Shown: positions 12,685-25,980, numbered from the stretch's first letter. The stretch: DNA of 64,000 nucleotides from Enoplosus armatus (GCF_043641665.1 NC_092201.1:2227001-2291000); one strand, 5' to 3'. Numbers and translations are program-made. The notes: a model not told the origin generated them from the sequence alone.

Positions 12685-14819
12685 GCTGCTGCTGTTTCTA
12701 CTGCAAACAAAACCTTCGGACGCTTCCTAGAAGCCCAAACACAGATCACACACATGCTCCGTTGCTAATGGACAAAAACAAACATGCAACCAAATGCACA
12801 CGCACAGATTACCGTCCCGTAAATACGATCACGTGTCAACGACACCGAGCTGACCCGAGACTGACGTCTTCCCAAAACCGCCAGGTGACCGACAGCTGCA
12901 CAGCTTCAGCGTGCTGGTGATGCATCTCAGGGTCGCAGGACGTGACGATATATACCGTGACATGATAATAAACGTGTCTACGGTCAGAGATTTGACGTCG
13001 TATTGTTTAATTTTTTAATTAGTCAAAAACAGATGAAGACAGTGATTATGTAATCGCAGCGTCCCCCATTTTCTTAGTTTCCTGTCATCTCTCTACTGTC
13101 AAAAAATACCAATAAAAAACATTTAATATATCACAAATCAGTATTACAATATAGAGTTAGATATACCATGTTACAACACCTTCTGATTATATTCATTATT
13201 AGTCTCATAAATGTCACAAATTTAATATCAAAAGTTAAAATGATTTAAACCAGCAAATCTTCATATTTAAGAACCTGGAAGAAGGAGATGCTGCTTGAAA
13301 AATTACTTGAATTATCAGTTAATAATCAATGAATCTAAAAATGTGTTTCAGCACCAAATTATTTTTGTTCACTACTCGTGCAACGGCTCGACTCTTCCCT
13401 CCAAAACACCAACGAGCAGCAGCAGCTTCATTACTCAAAGACGAACACGAGCCTCAGTCGTTGATGAATGAACTTATTTCTTTTATCTCTGAGAAAAGAA
13501 AAGAAAAGCCGACCCAACGCAGGAGCTCCGCTGCAGTGATGCAACATCAACATAAGCAGCAGCAACTCAGCTTACAATGATTTTACACAAAGCATCCTCT
13601 TCCTCCGGCTTCTAGCTGATGGTGGAGCTCCGGGGTTTAAGGGTGAGGTTGGGCAGCTGCTTATGTTACATGCAGAGACTTTTCTTCTAACGTTTCAGAT
13701 CAGACTTGTTTTGTGGTGGATAACGTTGGAAATGTGACGTTTTAAGCAGGTTTCACAGCCTTTAAGAGTGTTTTTGATTAGCCCAGTAAATCCTATGTGC
13801 ATCACAATGAAACACACCTCCACGCTGGTGTTCGTTCAAGTCACGTAATTTGACTTTTAACCGTTTTTAAATCGTGGAGTGATCGGTGAATCCGTCCTGG
13901 TGGTGCATTCATCAGCGATGACTGCGATGAACTCAACAGGGAATATAGAGGATTATAAAACATGAAAGGTTGTAAAAATGACAGCACATAAACGCACCAC
14001 TCCTCTCCTCTTCCTCGCTTCTTCTCAGTTTGAGTATATCGAGGATGAGATGGTGCTGAGGCGAGCAGAGGGAGGCCTCTGGAACCGACAGACGGCAGCT
14101 GCTGCTGCAGACGCAACTCTAGACAAACTGTGCAATTAGTCTCTCTGCTGTCATGAACGGGACGTTTTGGAAGCAAAACATGCTTGAGAGATGAAGAGGT
14201 AGACAGGAAACGGAGAGAGGGGGATAATATGCAACAAAGATCACCGACTGTAACCAAGGCGCTTCCATTTAATGCTTTATTTCTGAAAAAGGAACAAAAC
14301 TGTACTTTCCGAGGTTTGCAAGAAAGGATTTATCTAACAAGTCCTGACATTTTGTCGGCTTGAACACACTGGACGCAACGAGATGCTGCTTCACAGGAAC
14401 ACCTCTTATCTGAAGTTAGAAAGTGAGCTAGAAGACCAGGAAGCAGTCGACTGCAGCGCTCTCTTTTTTTTTTTGGGAAACGTGGTGCGCTTTGCGGAGC
14501 AGAGTCTGTCCAATCAGGACTACTGATAGGCGGGACATCTATCCCGCTAACCAATCCAACACAGAAGTGTTTTGCCAGATGAAGCTTTAAAGGTGGGCGT
14601 ATCGTCTGAATTTAAACAATTCTGCAAAACGTTAGAACAGATCAAATACGGCTGCCTGCGCCGGGACCTGACTGGAAGGTGTGAGTAGAAAGTAGTTAGT
14701 TATTAGTCTGATTTGGTCCTTTAAGATCATAAACCTTGTCCACCTCTTCACGACAGAAAAACACTCCACTGAACAGCACTGAGAGAAACTCTGGAGTGCA
14801 GTCTCCCTCTGTATAATGG

Positions 14820-15640
14820 ACCTTCAATAAGCCCTGTAATAAGCCCACACAATAGACTTAAGCAACTAGAATAGCAAGTAATTAAAGGCATTGTACGGTA
14901 TTAAATAGGAATAGAAATGCTGGCTGGAATCATTAGACTGAGGGCCTTTGTATCCCTCCTCCCCCGGGCTTTTTTGTCTTTGCGTCTCTTTTCATGTTTT
15001 CTATTCTTTCCCAAGCAAGCGGCGGCCTTTTATTCATTTAATGATTAGTCTGTCTTGTTGGAGAGCGACGCCTCACGTCTCCGAACAGACTGACGGACGT
15101 GACCCTGAATTACATGGAGAGGGACGGGCACAGCCGGCGGTACCCGGGTCGCTACATGGCCCTCCACGCTTCCCACGTCCTCATTCAGCAGAGAAATATC
15201 TATCATCATAAACTGGTGTGTGAGACAGAGAGATGCGGAGGACGGGGTGTGTGTGTATATGTATCAGCCGTCATCATGATAAAGTTAAAGGGCGTCCGGG
15301 GGAAAATAAACGACGGCTGATGACTGGGAGGCCTGCAGACACGACGCTCCTGGGAGTTTTGCTGACAAACCTGACTTACAAATTGTTCCATCAACGAGAC
15401 AATGTGATCCGAGTTGATGCGATATGTTTTGTTTTGTTTCTCTCCCTCTCCGGGTTTGTAATGTGGAAGAACGACGGGAACAATTTGCAGAACGTCTTTG
15501 CTGCACGAAAAGCTCATCTCGACGAAATGTCCATTTACATTTCCGCTCCGCGAGAAATTGATTTGGAGATGGAGGAACATTATAATTTCCCTCCAAAACA
15601 TTCAAAGACATTATTATGGCTTACTGATCACTGTCCTTTA
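14820..15640. other. repeat-poor island, candidate conserved non-coding element
   Basis: AT-balanced unique DNA without microsatellites. A + strand frame is open from 15045 to 15320 (…YMERDGHSRRYPGRYMALHA…), but it has no convincing splice sites or recognised homologue. The block 15480-15620 (GATTTGGAGATGGAGGAACA) has the look of conserved enhancer DNA. I cannot test conservation here. Confidence 0.3.
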
Positions 15641-16020
15641 AATCAGTGGGGGTCCGCCAAAGCTACATGGGGGGTCGTGAAGACCTCCTGACTTTAAGGG
15701 TGCAAGAATTTTTATATATATATATATAATATAACATACATGTATTCAATGAATTTCTGTGGCGAAGAACACTAAATTCAAGGCTTTATATCTTTATTTA
15801 TGTGTGTATTTTAAAGCCAGGCTGCATTAAAACGTATGTATGAGAGTTTTACACAAACTTCTTGCAGGTATTAAGTTCACTATTTAGTTTAAGTGTTCTG
15901 CGCTGTTGTTGTTGTTTATGCAATGAATATAATGAAAGATATTTCAAAAGAAGGAGGCTACTTTCCCCCCTTGTTATGTGGGTGGGGGTCGTCAGTGTAT
16001 ATAAAATGGTAAAATAAGTG
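15640..16020. repeat. dispersed repeat with 'GGGGGTCG' blocks and (TA)n
   Basis: GTGGGGGTCCGCCAAAG, GGGGGGTCGTGAAGACC and GGTGGGGGTCGTCAGTG flank an AT-rich centre with (TA)n at 15713-15730. This resembles a repeat common in fish. Class unknown. Confidence 0.45.
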
Positions 16021-17325
16021 CTGGATGTCGTCTCCCACTCTCAACACACTGGTGCCTTTAGGTGTTTATTACGAAATATTAAAACATTTCACAGACAACA
16101 TTTCTAAACCCACAAAGAAGAAGTGGGGAGGCGCGCAGGTCAGCGATCAGCCGGCGAGCTCTCCGCTCCGACAACAGCAGCTTAATGAGACCAACACGCC
16201 AACAGCTGGACAAACACAACACAGCAAAGCTCGCCAGCGTACACACCGACACGCAGGGCCAGACCACACACACCTCAAGCTGTCTTTCTCAGCCTCTCGG
16301 GGTTTAAAAGGCACTCTGTAGTTATAGAGCTGAGCGTGGAGTAAACCTCTTGTTTTCTCACACCTGGAAGTAGTTTTAAAACTATAAGAGGACATGACAG
16401 AAAGTAGACACCTGGAAATTACCTATTTACCTTAAGGAGTCATTATTTGACAAAGATATACAGATTATTTGCTGTTAAAGTACTAATCTGCATCTTTTTC
16501 ACCTAAATAAAAGTCTGTTTTGACTGAATCTCTTTGAAGAAAGCTTCTACATGCGTGAACACCTACACACAGAAACCTGCATCCCTGGAAAAAAGTGACG
16601 TTTTTGATGTTTTTGGAAGCAGCAGACTTTTTTTTCCTTTTCTTTTTAATCTCTAACACAATGAAAAACCATCAGAGATGAAAAGAGAAACAGGGCAGAC
16701 GCAGCGCTGTTTCTGGTACAGTTTGCTGTTTATTACCAACAGTCTGCATGAGTGAGCGTCCTCATTATCATGTAAAGGAAGTGCGAGAAAAACATCCCCA
16801 GCAATGAGGACTTTATCAAAGGTGTCGCAGAAAGCCCAGAAATGAGATGAAGCATGTGGTGGAGGATCCCTATAAGAGGCTCCACATGATCACAGCAACA
16901 TGTTTTAAATAAAGTTCTTGGTTACCAGGCGGAAAAACAGTTACAGAGCAGCAGCGGTTTTGTCCACACGGCTTCGCTGATGTTTCTGCCAACCAACCAC
17001 ACGCATCTTTGTACTCCAGAACGTCAGAAAATCATCAAGAATGTGATTCACAATTTCCCCGAGCTCACAGCAACGTCTTTAATTTGCTGGTTTTGTGGGA
17101 CCGACAGTCCGAAACCCAAAAATATTCAATTTAAAATGATATAAGACAGAGAAAAGTAGCAAATACTCACATTTAAGTAGCTGGAAACTCTACAAGTGAC
17201 TCAAATGATTAATCAATCATCTAAATAATGGCTGATTAATTGGCAAATTAAAGTGATAAAACAAAACTAGGTGAGCTGATTCAACTTGTTCCACTGGTAA
17301 TCATTTTAAAATAAACATCCGTACC

Positions 17326-17560
17326 AGAGCTGCGATGATTCGTTGATTGGCAGAACATTTATAGGCAACTATTTTGATAATCAATTAACCAATTGTTCAC
17401 AGGTTCCAGCTTCTTCACAGCTTCTTTGTCGCGTGTGACAGTGAACTGAACATCTTTGAATACGTCACTTTGGGCTGTGGGAGATTACAACAGGCACATT
17501 ATATGAATGTAATTGATTAATCGAGGAGATAATTGGCAGATTGAGCGATGATGAAAATGA
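17326..17560. repeat. dispersed repeat, 'ATTAATCGATTA' family, second near-complete copy
   Basis: Begins AGAGCTGCGATGATTCGTTG, includes TTCCAGCTTCTTCACAGC and CGTCACTTTGGGCTGTGGGA, and ends with TTGATTAATCGAGGAGATAA. Same order of signature words as the copy at 9535. Confidence 0.65.
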
Positions 17561-18129
17561 TCTTTCGTTCTATATTCTACAGAAACAGGACTTCTGACTC
17601 GCGTGGCTGCATCAGTGTCAATAAATAAACAGGAAACAACAGGAAACGAATGATCAAACGAGTGAAAAAGATGAGCTTGTCGGCCTCTATAATTCACCAG
17701 ACGCCTGGTTCATGTTTAAATATTAGGAGGTGAAGTGAGTTCAACACACTGTTTTCAACAGTGTGAGGTCATCAAAGGCCGACAGCAACACACAGGTAAA
17801 CAAAGTAAAGTCTTCACTGAGTCCTCCTGAAGGGGGGTTTCCTGCTCTGGTGTTTACACACACTGGGTGTGAGGACGGCGATGATGATGAGGGCCTACTC
17901 ATGGCTGTAATTGGCCAATCAGAGGACGGAATGTCACCTGACCTCGTCATCAGACGCCTCGAAACTGATCCATCGAAAGTCATTCAAAGAATTCTGACAG
18001 AGCAAGAGTTCGTGTCAGTTTTTTTTTTATTTCTGTTTTTATCTTCATACTGTATCATCTTCATCTTCATTCCCTCTTCACTAAGTACTAATTGAAAAAA
18101 GACACTAAAATGTTTGGCCTCAAATAACC

Positions 18130-18320
18130 CTTTAGCCGTTTAATTTAGCCGTTTTATCAGCAAAGATTTTTGATAATTAATCAGTCGTTTAAGTTGTTTC
18201 ACTTCTCAAATGTGAGATTTGTTGTTTTTCAAACTGGGCTAAAGAGAATTGTGATTTATATTCTAGAGATCAAAAGATGAATCAATGAATCGAGAAAATA
18301 ATCAGCAGATTAAATCCACG
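18130..18320. repeat. dispersed repeat, 'ATTAATCGATTA' family, partial copy
   Basis: TTTTGATAATTAATCAGTCG opens it and AATCGAGAAAATAATCAGCA closes it, with ACTTCTCAAATGTGAGATTT between. Confidence 0.55.
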
Positions 18321-20764
18321 AGTTATGCGGAGGAGCAGAAATCTATGATCTGAGTACTGTGTTGTCTATGAATAACACGTATACAGACACGTAGCGCATG
18401 TTTACTGGAGGTATGGGCATGTGTGGAGAATATCCTCTCCCACTGTGGTGTACTTATAGATCACAATGAATCAATGATCAGCACATTAAACACCCGAAAA
18501 ATAATCATCACATTCATGCAAAAGTTATAAAAAAACATCCAATACGGCCATAAAAGAAAGTTGCGCTCACTGAATGACTTTGTTCACTCAGAGAAGTTAA
18601 TGGGATGGATAAGAAGGAACACATGTCGTCTCATGTATATATCAACATATTGCCCAATCCTACTTGACTAAATATAGTTTAAAAGAAAAGCCAGAGTGTA
18701 ACATTTATCTCCGGTCACTGCAGGTCGAAACCAAACGAACCAAAATGTCCCCATCGTCTTCATCGTCAACACATAAACATGTAAATCATTAAAGTGGAAA
18801 ATAACATCCTCGGCCAAGGGCAATGAAGAAAAACAAAAATGCGCTCACCATATCACAAAAACCAAACAGACATGGTAACAAATGAGCTCTGCCTCTTTGA
18901 CCTCTGACCTCTGAGGAACCAGCGGTTCTCTTCCTGTGTTAAATCACTACAACATGGAGAAAGTGAGACAAAACTTTTCCCCTCTCTCCACCTTCTTGTT
19001 GTCTCTGCCAAGTTGTTAAGAATAATTCAATTTCAGGCTTTCAGAGAGTGAAGATGCGTATTTTGGAGTTTCAACACTGAAGCGAACCACATGGTTCCAA
19101 TAGAGACGGAACAGACACGGGCTGCTGTGCAGAATTAACTATAAAATGCATTAAAAAGAGAAAAACAAACTATCTGTGAGGGCGTTTTAGATGCCTCGAA
19201 AGTCCGAGCCAACTCTGCAGCAGACAGCAGACGGTCACTATCGAGAGTGTGACGTCCATCTGGTGGAGTTTTAGCTCTAACATTGTGTTTTCAATTAGCA
19301 CACAGCCTCTGATCGGAGATTAGGCAGCTAATGCTACGTTATGGAGTCTGTTGAACACAAAGCTTCATGCATATGCATTGTTTTAATCACCAACATAATG
19401 TCGATCTTTTTACTCCATCCCCAAAACTTCTATTAATCAATTTTGAATTTTAAATACCACCAAGTGAGTAAAAAACTAATCTTCTCGCCGCACGTCAGTT
19501 AGATTTAAGAGATTATTGGCGATTTGTGCTCCAACAAGGGCTAATCATTGGGATGTTAACGTGGATATTTTCCAGAATCTATGTACATCACAATATGGCA
19601 AATGTAAGCAAAAGAGTATTTGCAATTCATGCTGTTTTATGGATCTATTTCAGAGGGAAATATTGTTCTTTTCACTATAGTTACTAGTTACTTTGATTTT
19701 ACATACAAAACGTGATTAACGTATAAAATATGATGCATTATTATAGATTAAAGGTGCTGCAAACCCACACAGCACGTCAACAATGTCAAGTTAATTCGTT
19801 TTTCTTTGGTGTATAAACTACTAATTCTACTGTTTATTTCTTAACTGAAGGATCACTTGATTCTCTTGTCACGCTCTTCTTCGTGTCATTTCAGGACTGA
19901 GTGCCGGCCTCGAGGCTGAGCTCAGCAACATAACTTCCTGTGGAAAAGACAAACAGTCATGTGACGACAGCAGCAGAGTTACTCAACCAGCCGCCTGCAT
20001 TCCACTCAAACAGGTTTCTGAGAGTCCAACTGGCTCAGGCTCCATTAATGAGCGCTTTAGCTCACAGACTGACAGCAGACAGGATCGGACGTTTGGCAGC
20101 ACAAACGCCTCCTCTGAGGTTTGATCTCATTGGTTCATTGAACACAGGGGGGCGGAGCCATAACGCTGCAGTCCTTCTAGCTAAGAGACTAGCGACATGC
20201 GAGTTCCAACAAAGACGAAGTTTCGAGCGTTGATCTTTGCTCATTAAAAAATAAATGGCGAAACAATACCTGGCGGCACAGTTGGGGGGGATGCTGCATG
20301 GCTGCAGAAAGTGGTGAGCTAATAGCTACATGCTAGCACACAGGGGAACATGCTAGCACTAGTCAGTCAGTTTCTTATTATTTTCTGTGCACAGGCCTCT
20401 TAACTCCCCTTGACATTTTGTTCTCAGGATTTCATTTCATTCAATTAAAAATGACTGAAGGGGGGAAAAAAGCTATCCAAGCTAGCTAGCCTGCTAACGG
20501 TCAGTTACTAAGCTCGTTAGCTCGGTCGCTAATGGGACAATAACTACACAGTGTATTCTAAAGATACAGTTGTACCATTAACTCGGTGGAGCAGCTTAGG
20601 ATCTGATATTAAAGTGGACGGTGCAACATAGTTAATCATTTAGGACTGCTTCCTCCATTTTGGACTCTCCGGCCCCTCACATTTCAGCACTATCAAGGCA
20701 GTTTGCTATTGGTCAATAAAGTAAAAGATCGTCAAAGTTGAACTGGATGCAAAAGGGTCTTTTT

Positions 20765-20935
20765 TCTTTTTTAGGCAAAAATGCAAAACATTTGCAGGTT
20801 CCAGCTTCTAAAAAGACTGGATTTGATGCTTTGCTTTGTTATATATGACAGTAAACTGAATATGTTTGGGTTTTTTGACTGTTGGTTGAATAAAACATGG
20901 CTTGGCTAACAGGCCCTTTTCACTATTTTCTAAGA
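20765..20935. repeat. dispersed repeat, 'ATTAATCGATTA' family, central part
   Basis: GCAAAAATGCAAAACATTTG, GGTTCCAGCTTCTAAAAAGA and GACAGTAAACTGAATATGTT are the family's internal words. Terminal parts are missing. Confidence 0.55.
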
Positions 20936-20937
20936 TG

Positions 20938-21115
20938 GAGCTAGCAGCCGGTTAGCTTAGCTTAGCATAAAGACTGGAAATAGAGTGAAACAGCTAGCCT
21001 GAAACCACCTAAAGGCAACTCTTTTTCTTTGTGCTACGCTAGTAGCTTCATATTTACTGTACAGACATGAGAGTGGTATCAAGATCCTCATCTAACTCTC
21101 AGCAAGGAAGTGAAT
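20938..21115. repeat. partial copy of the 'GCTAAGCTAGGCTAAC' dispersed repeat
   Basis: GGTTAGCTTAGCTTAGCATA and ACATGAGAGTGGTATCAAGA match the repeat at 1480-1810, the first in opposite orientation. Confidence 0.5.
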
Positions 21116-21733
21116 GAGTGTAATTCCCAAGATGTCAATCTCGAAATTGACCGAGCATCCAACTACAAGACAGGAACCGACAGTAGAGACTCCAAAGTTT
21201 CCTCCAGCGACTTATGCCTGCTGCAACCCTTCCAACATCATTCCCAGTCCCGTCTGGGTTTCGCCACAACACATTCCTTCCTGCCAAATCTGGTCTGACT
21301 AAGCCTTCAGATCAGAGTCCAGTTAACAAATAGATAAGAGAAGAAAAAGCCAATGTCAAGAAGCCCAGAGCTCTGCTTCCAAATGCAAAACATGTTTAGC
21401 AGTACCAAGCTATCCAAAATACCCTGTCAACCTGCTGACCTGCCAAGATCGTGGATCTCATATGAATAAAGAGGTCACTGCCCTTTGATTTTCCTTCCTT
21501 TGACTTCCTTCTTTGCAACTGATGAACTTGCAAGTCAGCCGTCTCGTTGGATCTGCCCAACAAGCAAGGAAATATTTTAACACCCAAGAACTCCACGCTT
21601 CATTTCCAAGTCAGAAGATAACACAAAAACACAGCACGGTCTGTCCTTAAGGCTATTCAACGTAAAATTCAGCCGCTCACTAACTAACTTCAAACAGTCC
21701 GCTCATAAAAGAGGAGATAGTGTTTGTATTGTG

Positions 21734-21781
<48 letters not shown>

Positions 21782-23570
21782 AGGCATGTGTTGAAGCTTT
21801 CATCGAAGTCGCCTGGCTTCTAGCTAAACATTAAAAAAGGATTTACAGAAGAGCTTATTCAAGAGCTTATTCAAAAGAACACAGTGCTTTTGAACCATCG
21901 ATTGCTTTAAGAACGCATTAGAACTGCTATTTCCTTGAAAACATTAATTGAACAAGCAACAGCAACGAGTGTTAGGACACATCTCCGTCACTCATACTGA
22001 CACTGGAAGCCTGAGCCTGCAGCTCGAAGTTCGGTCATTTCCTGTAATTTTTCAGTCCCTTTAGTTGAACTTCTTCCTAGAGATTCTGTCTTCGTGCCCA
22101 CAGCACACCTCAACTTGTAATAAGAGCAAATGTTTCCAGCATTCACTCCCAAACAAATGCACATCCAAACTTCCCCGCAGTGGCTGCAGTAAATTAAACA
22201 TGACAATGAACTGTTCAAGCAGCCTTGAAACTGCATGCTCGAGTGATCGCAGCATCATATTAGCCATAACATCAAACAACCTGAGTCTAAACAGAGCGGT
22301 GCCGCTGTAGCTATAATGGTTTTATGGCTTCAGAGCTCAAGGTGCAGTGTGGAGGCTATTCTAATCCATTAGCTGACACCATGGGCAATTACCTTCCCAT
22401 CATGCACAGCAATGCTTGGAAGCAGATGGCCAACAGCACAGTATTTTCAAAGATTCATAGTTCCACACATGAGATGAGGGTTAATGTGTTTTACTGACCT
22501 ATGCAGCCAGAGATTCGACTAAGCACAATCATTATCTGGCTGCTGCTGAAATGGTTTAAGCACTTCTGATCCATAGTGCCATCAAAAAACATCTGTTTCC
22601 ACCACAATACGCTAAATGTATACCAGATTAATATCCAACAGACACTTCCCCATTGCTCAGAGCTTTAAAATCCTCTCTCACTTCCAATTATCCTCCCTGG
22701 AATTGGTGTGGATTTAATCAGGAGAATCAATAAAAGATAATGGTTTTTGTACAGGTGTTGTAAACGCCAGTAAGTGAAGTTAACACTGGAAGAAGTCAGT
22801 CCAGTCTGGAATACATTACTGAAGCTGTGTCACCCCCTCAACAGGATCAGCCCACTTGCTGAGGCTCCAGATGTTCTGTGCATTGATTAGTCCCAACACA
22901 TTCCGTTGTCTCCCTTATGCACAGAACATCACGCCAGACTCCGTTTGAAAATCTTGAAATTACATATTTCCTAACCTATCAGCAAAGACTAATGTATCCA
23001 AAGCACGTTTAAACTGCTGTAACGAACCCGCACGGCCCAGCCTTCATTTCGGTGTTCATACAAATCGTCAAACAACACTTGACCACACAAAAGTTATGTC
23101 ATTCTATGTTTTGAAATACACCCGCCCTTTAACAAATCCGTCTTACCAAACGTTGCGTCGATTGCAGTTCGTCACATTAACGATTTGCATTAAAATCCAT
23201 TCCAAAAGTTTTTCTCAAAATAACGCGCCGCTTGGTGGATAACTTGTATGCCGAATATCCAATACCTTAATGCTATTTGTAAAACATCACAACGTGTGTT
23301 ACATGGTGCGTTTGCCATTTGCCAGTAATCAACAAATTATTAAATTTGAAGTTTTATGAGCGGAGTTTGGTGTGAAACGAGGGAGAATGGAACGAAACGG
23401 GTTGATAAGAAATCACGAGTGCCTTACAAATCTTTAAAATCACCCAAACGCTTTTCATGTTGCGAGAAGCTTCTGGTAAAGTGTTGTTGTAGCGGAACAG
23501 AGGTTTCTGTGAAACTTAGCATAAAACTGCTAAATATCCATTTTACAGAAAGTACCGAACAGAAGCTGCT
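21115..23570. other. 2.4-kb repeat-poor region, candidate conserved non-coding DNA or lncRNA body
   Basis: Apart from the GT array at 21736 this stretch has no recognisable repeats. The part 22310-22745 has homeodomain-type words (CTAATCCATTAGCTG, TGGATTTAATCAGG) and dense unique sequence. If the minus-strand donor at 23573 is real, its intron and next exons would lie here. No protein homology is visible. Confidence 0.3.
21736..21780. repeat. (GT)22 microsatellite
   Basis: Perfect array, the only microsatellite of size in the otherwise repeat-poor stretch 21.1-23.8 kb. Confidence 0.95.
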
Positions 23571-23573
23571 TAC

Positions 23574-23892
23574 CTCTGGATTCTCCGGTGTCCCTCTCAC
23601 CGTACAGCCGCGTTGTCTGTCTGTATTCCGCAAAAGGTGTCAAAAGTTAGAAAATAAAACTGGTCCTCTGTGTGAGCGGTCCTTCAAAAAAAAAAAAGTT
23701 CCCAAATTTACATCCTGATTTGGAGGAAAAGCGAGTCAAACTGCAGCGAGATGAACGCGTCTGAGCTGCGCAGCTGCAGCTGGAAGTTTAACTTCAACAA
23801 TATTCCCACGACAAACAAGTCGCTGCTCTGCGTCCTCCCCACGCCCAGGAACCCGGTTAACTACATGCCCGGCTCAGGTGTAATTCATGACT

Positions 23893-23923
<31 letters not shown>

Positions 23924-24000
23924 CTTGTGTGTTGTCTGCTTCCAGTGCGGATATGAAGCGCACACATCCAGCCGGATCCACCAGGAGCTCCGCTGCAAAC
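23574..24000 (-). promoter_or_regulatory. CpG-rich patch with a strong minus-strand splice donor; possible unannotated promoter and first exon
   Basis: The stretch 23600-24010 has many CpG and GC-box-like words, unlike its surroundings. On the - strand CCAGAG|GTAAGC is a near-consensus donor at 23573-23572. A + strand donor-like CTCAG|GTGTAA is at 23877. No protein in either frame is recognisable. Confidence 0.3.
23893..23919. repeat. (AC)n microsatellite
   Basis: About 13 units inside the CpG-rich patch at 23.6-24.0 kb. Confidence 0.95.
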
Positions 24001-24212
24001 CGCGCGATACGCAACAAAACTGGGGAGTATCAGGATGAGGGTTTTTTTCTTCTTCCTCCTCCTCCTCCTCTTCCTCTCAATACTACCCCCACCCCCCCTC
24101 CTCCCCAATGCCTGAGGGTTTATACGATTCCGTCAAGTCAGCAAGAGTTCGCTTCATTAGCACCAGAAGCATGGTGAGGCGCCTTTCAAAATAAAAGCCG
24201 CGTCTTCCTAAC

Positions 24213-24510
24213 TAGTGGAGGGAATACTAGAGAAGAGCAAAAACATCAGTAAAAGTCCAGCATTCAAACCATGCTTCAGTAAAGTAAATTATACTTAAAT
24301 ATTTAAAGTATTAAAAGTAAAAGTACTCATTGCAAAATGGTCCCTGTCAGTGTTTTCCTGTTATATATGATGTTTCTGGATTAATGTGTATTTTGCATTT
24401 TTACAGCTGTAAGTGAAAAGTGGTAATCTGAGGAGTAATTCACTTTTTACTGCAACAGCTGCACAACATTGCCCCTCGAGATAAATAAAGTTTTATCTTA
24501 TCTTATCTAG
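24213..24510. repeat. dispersed repeat, 'AAAAGTCCAGCATTC' family, ending in (TTATC)n
   Basis: GTAAAAGTCCAGCATTCAAA, TTAAAGTATTAAAAGTAAAA and a tail AAGTTTTATCTTATCTTATC. The same family is at 37845-38110 in the other part. The short TTATC tail suggests amplification by a LINE-type mechanism, but I cannot assign the class. Confidence 0.6.
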
Positions 24511-25599
24511 TAAAGTCTGTCTTGATGGCAGCAGCAGGCCCGTTGTGTTGTGGGTTGATTCTCTGTGTGGTGACCGACGTCCAGTATCTCCAGATTGGGT
24601 TCAGACTGAATGCAAAGTGAACTGTGGAGTTTGTGTGAATGAATTTCATGAAGGAAGAGGGAAGGGATCTGCAGAAAAATAAGAGAAAAAAACTGGAGGT
24701 CCAAGCAGTCACAGCTGGCTGCAGCAAACATCTGTATAATTAAAACACATTTTCAGACTCATCTTATCAGACTGTAAATCATTTTATAAATATCTGAATG
24801 TATATATTTGAAGGTAATGCTGTGACAGTAACAGCAGTGTTACTTTTGGAAATATCACCCGTCTTAAATTCTAACTGTGAGCAGTAAATCATACACACAC
24901 ATAAAGTCACAGCACACTTAACACATCAACATAAAGCACTTTATTCTGTATGTGCAGCTGTTGGACGCAACTGTCACACAAAGCAATGCAACATGGAGCT
25001 TTAACAATTTAAGATGTGGACATGATTAGAAAACATAAGATTTGTATTAGTTGTTACAATATTTAAATGAACCCTGTAGAATGATAGATTGACAGTACAG
25101 CATTGACTTTAATTAAAATAGTTAATTTAAAATAGTTAGATGAGATACAGTATATTTAAACTTTTGTCAAAACCATGCTTTGCCGAAATGGATTTTATTT
25201 TGGAAATTGCATCAGGAAGACTTGCTGTGTATATTTTGTGATTTGCGAGTGGCAGATTAGACTCAGTCCCATGGGTTTAAACTGAAAGCCATTAAAGAAA
25301 ACCACCTACCTGTTTAAAAACAACAGAGAAATAAAACAACATTATTATTATATTATTAATAAGAGAGTGATCACCATAAAAACAGCCTTTAACAGAAAGA
25401 AAACAGGCCACAAACAAACAAACTGTTGCTTTTTTTCTGGCAGATGTTGGTTGTGCTGCAGCCTAATCCACACTTCAGATTAAAACCTACTCTTAAATAG
25501 ATTACAGAGAGTTTAATTTACATCTTTAATAATCTATTTAGACTCCCCAGAGATGTGGAGTGGATTTGCTTTTTAATTTTAACTCTACATACTTTTCCC

Positions 25600-25980
25600 T
25601 CCGGTTTGATTGCAGACATTTGAAGTCGCAGCAGTCTGAGTATAAATCTTCACAGAGGTCCGGCTGTCAAGCCCAGTTAAGCGTGCAGTCGCCCCCGCTG
25701 CTAATTCGAGGGCTTGATGGGGCACAATGGAGGCTTTGTTGCTGGAGAATTTGTCTGAGAAGTAATCCTTGACACTGGGCCATTCAGGGGGCCTAACCTT
25801 TTGTTTCATAAGTCTCCTGAACGTTACAGTAGGCACCAGTGCATCAGAACAACTTAAAGCAGCGCAAGTCGCCTGGTATGGCAGGAAAGCTGCGGCGTTG
25901 ACGCATGCGTCTGTCATTTCGGAGCCTCTGACTGTAGAAAGGTCAAGGGTCATGAGCAGGTAGATAGAAACACACACATT
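25600..25980. other. candidate conserved non-coding element
   Basis: Unique sequence of about 370 bp with balanced composition (GCCCCCGCTGCTAATTCGAG, GTTGACGCATGCGTCTGTCA) between AT-rich repeats. A 130-residue frame is open on the - strand but resembles no protein I know. Confidence 0.3.

Larger units (their letters stand above)
4898..14819. other. intergenic, microsatellite-rich, no gene recognised
   Basis: Contains the CA/TG arrays listed separately and several dispersed repeats. ORFs of HTHTHT or VCVCVC type come from these arrays. I see no splice-flanked frame with recognisable protein similarity on either strand. Confidence 0.7.
16021..20764. other. intergenic, no gene recognised
   Basis: Mostly unique AT-rich DNA with three diverged ATTAATCGATTA-family copies (about 17140-17250, 17326, 18130). 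A GATGATGATGAGG-type run lies at 17878-17891. No RNA gene or coding exon could be supported. Confidence 0.65.

Noticed and set aside
15045..15320. Open frame with GC-rich third positions (YMERDGHSRRYPGRYMALHA) as a coding exon
   Set aside because: The upstream AG has no pyrimidine tract, the donor-like GTGTGTGA is weak, and no family is recognised. Would need RNA evidence.
23751..24038. ATG-initiated + strand ORF in the CpG-rich patch as a gene
   Set aside because: It runs into a CA array (HTHTHT). Splicing across the array (23877 to 23945) brings an immediate stop. No family resemblance.
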